A DNA stretch of 16,824 nucleotides from Cytophagales bacterium (GTDB taxonomy: Bacteria > Bacteroidota > Bacteroidia > Cytophagales > Cyclobacteriaceae): positions 1 through 16,824 of the forward strand of contig DNTA01000292.1 of NCBI GenBank assembly GCA_003500135.1. Direction: 5' to 3'. A program made the translations under genes and the position numbers. The first letter of the stretch is position 1. Each line of letters begins with the position of its first letter. Below are positions 8,382 through 14,713 of the stretch, in pieces. Below the pieces are notes generated by a model. It was not told where the DNA came from. It saw only the letters and a program-made list of their open reading frames with translations, and made no database searches.

Positions 8382-8969
8382 ATGCGTAATCATAGCGCCG
8401 GTCTTTTGGCCTTGTTCATTGCAATTCTGGGTACTGCTTGTTTAAGAAATCCTGAAAAGCAAATAGGTGCACATGATTACTATGACATTAAAGGACTTTT
8501 TGATCAGCAGAATGAAATGCTGCGATCGGAGAGTCCTTTGTTATTAAAAAAGGTGCGCTATGGCGAAAAGTTCGAGGAAAAACAGTTGAGGCCGGATAGC
8601 CTTGACTGGCATAAAGAACTCAATATGTTTTACGATGTTAACCCAAACCTGGCCGCCAATAAAACCAAATACCAAGAACGCTACGAAATGAGGGGTGGCG
8701 ATATACAATTGAGTTATTTTCCCGAAGACTTTGCAAATGCAGAACTCAAAAGCCTTCAGATAAGTCTGAACCCTAAAGATTCTGCAATACAAGGCCTGCG
8801 TGCTATTTTACGTACAAAAAATTATCTCACAAAAGAAGAAGTATTGTTAGAAGCCAGCTTCGATGATCAAAGGCCCCCAATGATCAAGGGGTATTTTATC
8901 AGAACTGGCCAGAAAGTTGTGACTAAAGACTCTTCGCACTATAGCCTGATTGGCGAAATAGTGCGATAG
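8382..8969 (+). CDS. Putative lipoprotein of unknown function
   Basis: This is a 195-residue protein I do not recognise. The N-terminus has a short polar start, a hydrophobic stretch (about 7-17) and LGTAC with Cys20. That is an acceptable though not ideal lipobox (Gly at -3), so it is probably a signal peptidase II substrate anchored in the envelope. The mature part is hydrophilic, with many Lys, Glu and Asp, and alternates predicted strands and loops (GGDIQLSYFP, LKSLQISLNP, EEVLLEASFD, YSLIGEIVR). This suggests a beta-rich domain. It starts 9 nt after gpmA and is probably cotranscribed with it, but nothing ties it to glycolysis. It converges with the stress-protein gene, 15 nt apart. Confidence 0.7.
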   Translation: MRNHSAGLLALFIAILGTACLRNPEKQIGAHDYYDIKGLFDQQNEMLRSESPLLLKKVRYGEKFEEKQLRPDSLDWHKELNMFYDVNPNLAANKTKYQERYEMRGGDIQLSYFPEDFANAELKSLQISLNPKDSAIQGLRAILRTKNYLTKEEVLLEASFDDQRPPMIKGYFIRTGQKVVTKDSSHYSLIGEIVR

Positions 8970-8984
8970 GTAAATTCTTGCTTC

Positions 8985-9458
8985 TTAATAACTTCCTTTC
9001 TTTATTGCGCTGAATATATCCATATTTTGATTGCGTTCTTTGACCACAAAGATCGGAAGATGCTTGTTCTGGATGATGGGATTTTCTGCCACACTACCCA
9101 AGATCAAGGAGGCTGCCGGTGTCCGGCCTTTGGAGCCAATACAAATTCCTGTGCAATTTCTGTCTTTGGCATAATTATATATGGCTCCTGCGATGTTTTC
9201 ATCTTCACTATTGACATGCTCAAATTCAAGAGGAATATCATGATGGTCCAATATGGATAGAAATTTCTCAAAGTCCTTTTGGGCATGTATTTGCATGATG
9301 CTTTCATATTCTTCCATACTTTTTCCGGAGTAGTGATAGCCCTGAGGAATTGAATATACATTCAAGCATTGAATTTTAGCGTTTTTATAATGACCACATA
9401 CTTCTATGGCTTGCTCAAGCGCCATTTTTGAGTTTTCAGAGAAATCGATAGGCGCCAA
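8985..9458 (-). pseudogene. C-terminal UspA domain of a frameshifted tandem universal stress protein
   Basis: This is the second half of a two-domain universal stress protein (157 residues from the frameshift point). It begins KLAPIDFSENSKMALEQA, the standard first strand and helix of a Usp domain. It ends with GSKGRTPAASLILGS, an exact match to the Usp ATP-binding pattern G-2x-G-9x-G-S. The frame stays open upstream to 9533, but those residues (for example LQSWRRVVWGF) are a shadow of the other half read out of frame. Removing one base from the A7 tract (T7 at 9459-9465 on the plus strand) joins both halves into a continuous 309-residue protein, a usual length for tandem Usp proteins. Alone it could start only at a TTG at 9458, with no good ribosome site seen. 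It could be a true pseudogene, a sequencing error or a slippage-expressed gene. Confidence 0.75.
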
Positions 9459-9915
9459 TTTTTTTGTTCGTATCCGGCATTTGACCGCTAAAAAACCCCA
9501 CACTACACGGCGCCAGCTTTGCAATCTTCCCACTATTAACGCCCAAAGATGTGCGGTTGGCTTTATGACCTAGCAAAATAAGGCCAACATTTTTTATTTG
9601 CGCCCATCGTAAAATCCCCTCGGTGATATTTCCCTCCAGTACATCAATATCGTATCTCGTTTCGACTGCCTCCTTATTCCATTTTTGTATGTTAAATTCA
9701 ATTTGATTTTTGATGGCTTCATCTTGTGGAGCAATCAAGTCGGGATATTTTTCGGCAATACTACCGGGCATATCCAAAGTCTTCACCACGTGTACGAAGT
9801 AAAGCTGCTCTATGCCAACATGATTAGACATTTTAAAAATATTCTCAATTAGTTTATCGTCAAAATCACTAAAATCCAATGCAATGATTAAACGCTTTAT
9901 TTCGTACCTGGTCAA
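9436..9915 (-). pseudogene. N-terminal UspA domain of the same frameshifted stress protein
   Basis: This first half has the Usp fold order: strand 1 with KRLIIALDFSDFDDKLIENIF, strand 2 with QLYFVHVVKTLD, a central helical insert, then ILRWAQIKNVGLILLGHKAN and LAPCSVGFF. After FSGQMPDTNKK it runs into IGAYRFL and stops, whereas the other frame continues as LAPIDFSEN. The nucleotide-binding loop GHKANRTSLGVNSGK is degenerate (Ala for the second Gly, Lys for the final Ser/Thr), so this domain probably does not bind ATP in the usual way. The best start is TTG at 9915, because strand 1 begins six residues later and the next Met falls inside the domain. The family acts in the cytoplasm in stress survival; the partner or ligand is unknown. 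Confidence 0.75.
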
Positions 9916-10071
9916 AAAAATATGTTTTGGGTATTTTTAACACTTTTGGTCAACAATTTATTAGCAATTGTTGATTTAAGTAAATTACTTTGCAATAATT
10001 TTTGGCGCAAAATCACTTTTTTCGAATTGAAAGAACAAGATCGTAAAGGAAAGGTCGCTGGCTCGAAATTC

Positions 10072-10374
10072 ATGACCAGGATAAAAGTAAAATGGGGTAT
10101 CGATTCTAATTTACAAATTGCCGTGATCTTTGTTGTTTTCGCGCTAACAGGTTTTTCAGTAGTATACTTTCGTGAGTGGTTATTTACTTTTATAGGCATC
10201 AATCACGAACCATGGTACATCAAAACCTTCGCCTGGATCATCCTGGTATTTCCATCCTATCAAATTCTTTTACTCTTTTATGGCACAATATTCGGCCAGT
10301 TCAGGTTTTTCTGGTCAAAAGAGAAAAAAATGCTCCTGTCAATTGCCCGATTATTCAAAAAATCATCCCGATAG
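10072..10374 (+). CDS. DUF6787 family small membrane protein
   Basis: From the ATG at 10072 this is a 100-residue protein. It starts MTRIKVKWGIDSNLQI and has two membrane helices (about 14-34 and 50-75). It ends with a basic tail containing GQFRFFWSKEKKML. I recognise this as the small DUF6787 family common in Bacteroidota, sometimes mislabelled as a diacylglyceryl transferase; its function is unknown. The frame opens 50 codons earlier at an ATG (9922), but that extension is not part of the family. It would also fill nearly all of the divergent gap to the stress-protein gene, so I rejected it. The 156-nt gap upstream is AT-rich and probably holds both divergent promoters, but I found no exact -7 box there. 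Confidence 0.75.
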   Translation: MTRIKVKWGIDSNLQIAVIFVVFALTGFSVVYFREWLFTFIGINHEPWYIKTFAWIILVFPSYQILLLFYGTIFGQFRFFWSKEKKMLLSIARLFKKSSR

Positions 10375-10434
10375 AAACTTTTCCGAACCTTTCCCCGTAA
10401 CTTCGTAAGAATTCAAACATTAAGCTTTCTTCAT

Positions 10435-11409
10435 ATGAATCCATCTAACTTCATTAACAAGCAGAAAGTAGCTCTTGTATTGTCAAGTGGAGGAGCTAGG
10501 GGTTTTGCACATATCGGTGTAATTGAAACTTTACTGGAAAACAACTATGAAATTTCGTCGATCGCCGGTTGTTCAATGGGCTCGTTGATTGGTGGTGTAT
10601 TCTGCACCGGTGAGTTAGACAAATTCAAAGAATGGGCTACAGGATTACAAAAAGCTGATGTATTTAAACTATATGATTTCACCTTTGCCGCCAATGGCCT
10701 GGTAAAAGGTGAAAAAGTATTCCGCGAAATCCAGCAATTTTTACCAGACAGGGATATCAGTGAACTCAACATCCCTTTCACCGCTGTCGCTGCGGATGTG
10801 GTGGATCAAAAAGAATATATATTTAAAAATGGCCCGTTATATGATGCCCTCCGAGCAAGTTGTGCCATACCTGGTGTGGTAAAACCGGTTGAAATTAAGG
10901 GTAAGCAGTTGCTTGATGGCGGAATATTGAATCCTCTCCCTTTAAATTTGATAGAAAAAAGGGACGATGAGTTGTTGGTGGCTGTCAATGTAAATGCCTG
11001 TGTACCCCATCATGCGCCTGTCCGATCGCCGGAAGAGGTGATTGCAGATAAGGCTTTTGATCGAAAGGTCTGGACCATGCTCAATAAATGGTTGAAAAGA
11101 GATAAGCCTGCTACAAAACACCCAAAGCCGGAAAAACTACAGGAAGAAAAGAAAAAATTTGGTTTTTTCGAGCTCATGCTGCGAGCCAGTGACATGATGC
11201 AGGATCGTTTAACGGATAAAATGGTAGAACTTTATCCGCCCCATATGTTGGTAAATATCTCGAGGAAAGCCGGAGGTACTTTTGAATACTACCGCGCTGC
11301 GGAGTTTATTGAAGCCGGTCGCCAGGCTACTTTGAGAGCGCTAGCAAGGCATCAATGGATAAAAAACGAAAAAGTTAAAAGTGGTTACAACCGCACTGCT
11401 ACATCATAA
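10435..11409 (+). CDS. Patatin-like phospholipase family protein (RssA-like)
   Basis: This is a 324-residue serine hydrolase of the patatin family, which cleaves acyl esters of phospholipids with a Ser-Asp dyad. The oxyanion-hole segment is SSGGARGFAHIGV (17-29), the nucleophile elbow is GCSMG with Ser47, and the dyad Asp161 is in DGG (161-163), followed by NPLPL. The core spans about 10-190. A Lys/Glu-rich linker follows (about 205-235), then a helical C-terminus. No signal peptide is visible, so it is probably cytoplasmic or membrane-associated, unlike the larger outer-membrane patatins of type V secretion. The ATG start gives the usual short lead before strand 1. It lies 60 nt after the DUF6787 gene, and its last 6 nt overlap the convergent fragment on the other strand. 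Substrate not determinable from sequence. Confidence 0.88.
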   Translation: MNPSNFINKQKVALVLSSGGARGFAHIGVIETLLENNYEISSIAGCSMGSLIGGVFCTGELDKFKEWATGLQKADVFKLYDFTFAANGLVKGEKVFREIQQFLPDRDISELNIPFTAVAADVVDQKEYIFKNGPLYDALRASCAIPGVVKPVEIKGKQLLDGGILNPLPLNLIEKRDDELLVAVNVNACVPHHAPVRSPEEVIADKAFDRKVWTMLNKWLKRDKPATKHPKPEKLQEEKKKFGFFELMLRASDMMQDRLTDKMVELYPPHMLVNISRKAGGTFEYYRAAEFIEAGRQATLRALARHQWIKNEKVKSGYNRTATS

Positions 11410-11685
11410 ATGGATTACCTGATCAAAAAACCAGGTCTTCCAATACATTCTTTTTCTGGTAATATGAGCGACTCCCATTGCCAATAAAATCGTATACACC
11501 AGCGCTCTTACAAATCCAATCCAGGGATTTTCTGTTAAACTGTTAATAATCGTTTCAAGTCCCGTGGGAGCAAGAATTGGCCAAATCACATTGGCAAAAC
11601 CCACAAAGGCAATCATCGGGTTTTTTCCGTTGTCAGATAGCAGCTTCACTAGCCAGTTATTTTTTATCAAGTGCTCGATTATCAA
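11404..11685 (-). pseudogene. 3' remnant of a NagX-like (HGSNAT/DUF5009 family) membrane acyltransferase gene
   Basis: The 93 visible residues look like only the C-terminal end of a multi-helix acyltransferase of the heparan-alpha-glucosaminide N-acetyltransferase type. They include LVKLLSDNGKNPMIAFVGF, two hydrophobic segments (about 24-39 and 55-74) and the closing motif RKRMYWKTW. The G-N-P-x-x-x-[YF]-V-G and basic-aromatic-W-K ends match my recollection of COG4299/DUF5009 proteins, which are about 350-400 residues long. No ATG starts it; the only candidate is TTG at 11685. The frame stays open upstream (with FLSALLIIEHL) to the nagB-fusion stop at 11746, leaving no room for the missing N-terminal helices. 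Family members called NagX occur in N-acetylglucosamine loci, so its place after nagB is telling. A short independent membrane protein is the alternative. Confidence 0.5.
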
Positions 11686-11745
11686 AAGGGCAGATAAAAA
11701 TTTGGTTCTACGTATAGAGCAGGGACTATTTTTTATTAATTTGAT

Positions 11746-13665
11746 TTAATAGCGCCATCTGATAAATGCTTCCATCGCTTCATAGTTGGCAAGCCCCAGG
11801 CTGTGGTATTTCTCGGCTGTTTCGCGATTACGTTCTTCTGCCCTGATCCAAAACCCTCTTTCATCATCACCAGGGAATACGGGCCGGTCTTTTTGAGACT
11901 GGTGTTTAAATATGGCGTTTCGCTTTCTTTCTACTTCTTGCGGTGAAAGTGGAACGGCCATTTCAATTTCATGGGTTTCAAATTCATGCCATGCACCGCG
12001 ATAAAGCCAGAACCAGCAGTCGTCAATCCAGCTTTCTGTTTTCTTTAAACGTTTCAGTGCTTCTAGAACAATTCGGAAACATACGATATGAGTTCCATGA
12101 GGATCGGCAAAATCGCCTGCTGCAAATACCTGATGCGGTTTTATGTCTTTTAAAAGACGCAATGTCCGTTCAATGTCCGGCTCCATACTTGGATATGGTT
12201 CTGTTTTTTTAGCATCATAAAAAGGCAGGTCCATGAAAATAATCTGGTCGTCCCGCAAGCCTGCATAGCGCGCTGCAGCTGTGGCTTCACTTTTTCGAAT
12301 AAAGGCTTTTACATTGCGTATTTCCTCCAAATCTGGTTGGTTGGGCTTTTTATCTTTGAAAAAATCACGCATCATATCATAGGACTTTTGAAGCTTCTCA
12401 TATCCGTTGCCTATACTTTTTACAAAATCTATACTAAACTCCAGATATCGCAGCACGTCGTCATCATGCACAGCAGTATTTCCTGAAGTTTGATAGGCCA
12501 CATGTACTTCGTGACCCTGATCCACCAATCTGATAAAAGTTCCTCCCATAGATATCACATCATCATCAGGATGAGGTGAGAATATGACTGATCTTTTTTG
12601 AGCTGGTTTGGCTCTTTCTGGTCTTTGTGAATCATCGGCATTTGGTTTTCCACCTGGCCAACCTGTAATAGTATGTTGAATGCGATTGAATATATCAATA
12701 TTTATATTGTAAGCAGGCCCCTTTTCGACCGCCAACTGTGCCATGCCATGACTATTGTAATCCTCATCCGTGAGTTTGAGTATAGGTTTGTTTAAAGTGT
12801 TTGACAGCCAGATCACTGCTTTTTTTATCATTGCAGCATCCCAGTGGCAATCCTTAACCAACCAAGGGGTTTTAAATCTTGTCAGTTCTGATGCGGCATC
12901 TTCATCGAGTATGAACTCAACATGATCAGAAAGTTGAAGATAAGTAGCCGGAACATCTGAAGAAATATCCCCTTCAACCGCTTTTTGGATGATTGGGGCC
13001 TTGTTTTTACTCCATGCCATCAGAACGATTTCATTGGCTTTGAAAATGGTGCCTACACCCATTGTTATGGCTTTCGTCGGCACGTTCTGTTTTCCTCCAA
13101 AATCCCGCGAAGCATCCCTTCTGGTAAGATCGTCCAATGTGACCAGGCGTGTACCGGAATTGGGGGCTGATCCGGGCTCATTGAAACCGATATGTCCGGT
13201 TCTACCGATACCTAATATCTGAATGTCGAGCCCGCCCAGCTCCTCAATTTTTTTCTCATAGTCAATACAAAATTGCTGTATTTCTTCCTGCTTTAAATTA
13301 CCATCAGGAATGTTGATGTTCTCTTTTGGAATATCTATATGATCAAAAAGGTTTTCATTCATGAAGGTCACATAGCTTTGTTTAGATGAGGGTTCCATTG
13401 GGTAGTATTCATCCAAATTAAAGGTGATGACATTTTTAAAGCTCAATCCTTCATCCTTGTGCATGCGGACCAGTTCTTCGTAAACAATAACAGGTGTTTT
13501 GCCCGTGGCCAGCCCGAGAATAGCTTTCTCTCCCTTCTGATTTTTGTGATCAATAATTTCAGCAATTCTTTTAGCGACTTTTACTGAGGCTTCAGTGTCG
13601 CTTTTGAATACTTTAACAGGTAATTTTTCGTATCTGGTTTCTTCTAAAAGATTTAACCTTTTCAT
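11746..13665 (-). CDS. nagB: Glucosamine-6-phosphate deaminase-like protein fused to a PIG-L/LmbE deacetylase domain
   Basis: This 639-residue two-domain protein has a NagB-type isomerase/deaminase domain (about 18-280): GLATGKTPVIVYEEL (51-65), FNLDEYYP with Asp85, GIGRTGHIGFNEPGS (152-166) with His158 and Glu163, and MGVGTIFKANEIV. After a linker containing QRPERAKPAQKR comes a PIG-L domain (about 359-600) with FSPHPDDDV (His365, Asp367, Asp368) and DPHGTHIV (His523, His526), the zinc-site pattern of N-acetylglucosaminyl deacetylases. A plausible role is amino-sugar catabolism: deacetylating a GlcNAc compound and deaminating glucosamine-6-phosphate to fructose-6-phosphate. Odd point: Thr156 sits where E. 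coli NagB has catalytic Asp141. This long form is common in Bacteroidota, and its true substrate is less certain than the name implies. The ATG at 13665 fits. A NagX-like remnant follows. Confidence 0.88.
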   Translation of the reverse strand: MKRLNLLEETRYEKLPVKVFKSDTEASVKVAKRIAEIIDHKNQKGEKAILGLATGKTPVIVYEELVRMHKDEGLSFKNVITFNLDEYYPMEPSSKQSYVTFMNENLFDHIDIPKENINIPDGNLKQEEIQQFCIDYEKKIEELGGLDIQILGIGRTGHIGFNEPGSAPNSGTRLVTLDDLTRRDASRDFGGKQNVPTKAITMGVGTIFKANEIVLMAWSKNKAPIIQKAVEGDISSDVPATYLQLSDHVEFILDEDAASELTRFKTPWLVKDCHWDAAMIKKAVIWLSNTLNKPILKLTDEDYNSHGMAQLAVEKGPAYNINIDIFNRIQHTITGWPGGKPNADDSQRPERAKPAQKRSVIFSPHPDDDVISMGGTFIRLVDQGHEVHVAYQTSGNTAVHDDDVLRYLEFSIDFVKSIGNGYEKLQKSYDMMRDFFKDKKPNQPDLEEIRNVKAFIRKSEATAAARYAGLRDDQIIFMDLPFYDAKKTEPYPSMEPDIERTLRLLKDIKPHQVFAAGDFADPHGTHIVCFRIVLEALKRLKKTESWIDDCWFWLYRGAWHEFETHEIEMAVPLSPQEVERKRNAIFKHQSQKDRPVFPGDDERGFWIRAEERNRETAEKYHSLGLANYEAMEAFIRWRY

Positions 13666-14097
13666 CGCCTTATTTTATTTTGCTGTTAATGTTTTTAATG
13701 TCACTTGTTTTTTTAAACACTTCATTTTTTGTATAAATAATTTGTTCATTCAATAGTTAGCTTTTACATGTCGCACCAGTTAACACAAAATATTCGTGAC
13801 TCAAGATTGATAATTTCCCCAAATCAATATTTACCTGCCCAAATCGAAATAAATCATAAAATAGCAATTGGGGCAATATCATATTTAAATGGCTATTATT
13901 ATGTAGAAACATTAAAAAGTTAGCGCCCTTTGAGAATTAAAATCATCCGATCCTTGGAGGGAAATATTACTCAATTTGATCTCAAACTACAAGACTGTAT
14001 TCCACACCGGTAAATATTTAGGAAATGGTGTATATCTTTAGGGCTGAAACATCTAACGGAATACAAACATTCAAATTCGTAAAATAAATCGCCGTTT
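13666..14097. other. 432-nt AT-rich divergent intergenic region with a 51-codon small ORF
   Basis: This region separates the leftward nagB-fusion gene from the rightward methyltransferase gene and must hold both promoters, but I see no exact TAnnTTTG box on either strand. It contains a small plus-strand ORF, ATG 13768 to TAG 13923 (51 residues, starting MSHQLTQNIRDSRLIISPNQ). After that stop the same frame stays open for another 30 codons to a TAA at 14011. CCCAAATC occurs twice (13818-13825 and 13838-13845), exactly 20 nt apart. AATATTTACC (13826-13835) recurs inverted as GGTAAATATT (14009-14018). There is no tRNA-like or strong terminator structure. The ORF could be a real small gene, a relic or chance; I recognise no family. 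Confidence 0.5.
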
Positions 14098-14712
14098 ATG
14101 TCCATTGCCCTTAATAAGTCGCTTGGCAACATCGACCTTTACCTTTTAGATTTTATTCTGAAAGGATATTTCCCGGAAGGAATCAAAATACTGGACGCCG
14201 GATGCGGAGAAGGCCGCAACCTCCACTTTTTTTTACAAAATAATTATGAAGTGTATGGTTTCGACATAAATCGCGATGCCATTCGAATGGTTCGTTTGGT
14301 TGCCAGAAGCCTGGATAAAAGCATCACCGATGAAAATTTTCTGGTGAGCGATATCAAAGACCATCCTTTTCCTCCTGCAGCATTCGATCTGGTAGTCTGT
14401 AGTGCTGTACTACATTTTGCCAATGATAAAGAACACTTTATTGATATGATGGCCGAATTGGTCAAGACTGTTAAAAAAGATGGCAGACTCTTTATTCGTA
14501 TGGCATCGGATATTGGCATTGAAAAACTGGTTGAGCCTGTGGATGACGGAAAATTTTTGATGCCCGATGGTAGTTTACGTTTTTTATTGAACAGAAATTT
14601 GTATAATGAAGTTTTGGAAAAGTATGGCATGCAGGAGATGGAGCCGCTTAAAACAGTTAATTTGGCGGACCAGCGATGCATGAGTACCTTTTTATGGACC
14701 AAAACCGAGTGA
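14098..14712 (+). CDS. Class I SAM-dependent methyltransferase
   Basis: This 204-residue protein has the Rossmann-type methyltransferase fold. Motif I is ILDAGCGEGRN (31-41), which binds SAM. The acidic residue after strand 2 is Asp56 in GFDIN, binding the ribose hydroxyls. Asp85 in VSDI contacts the adenine, and FDLVVCSAVLHF (96-107) is the strand-4 motif seen in methyltransferase domain 11/25 proteins. A later VKKDGRLFIRMAS strand completes the core. The short C-terminal part gives no clue to the methyl acceptor. The ATG at 14098 follows the long intergenic region, and no other Met fits better. The stop is 1 nt from the start of the M20 gene, so the two are almost surely cotranslated. It is not one of the rRNA or ubiquinone methyltransferases I can recognise. 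Confidence 0.85.
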   Translation: MSIALNKSLGNIDLYLLDFILKGYFPEGIKILDAGCGEGRNLHFFLQNNYEVYGFDINRDAIRMVRLVARSLDKSITDENFLVSDIKDHPFPPAAFDLVVCSAVLHFANDKEHFIDMMAELVKTVKKDGRLFIRMASDIGIEKLVEPVDDGKFLMPDGSLRFLLNRNLYNEVLEKYGMQEMEPLKTVNLADQRCMSTFLWTKTE

Positions 14713-14713
14713 T

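Noticed and set aside
9455..9470. Programmed -1 ribosomal frameshift at the A-rich tract.
   Set aside because: Joining the two Usp halves needs a +1 shift (loss of one A), not -1, and no stimulating hairpin is evident downstream.
9459..9533. A separate stress-protein start upstream of the A7 tract in the second frame (product beginning MGRLQSWRRVVWGF).
   Set aside because: Those residues are Arg/Trp-rich, match no Usp N-terminus and are the first half's coding sequence read out of frame.
9922..10071. A 50-residue N-terminal extension of the DUF6787 protein from an ATG at 9922.
   Set aside because: It does not belong to the family domain and would consume nearly all of the divergent promoter region; the ATG at 10072 fits the family length.
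13826..14018. Inverted pair AATATTTACC / GGTAAATATT as a transposon end or hairpin.
   Set aside because: The arms are AT-rich, only 10 bp, 173 nt apart, with no transposase or target duplication; chance is likely.
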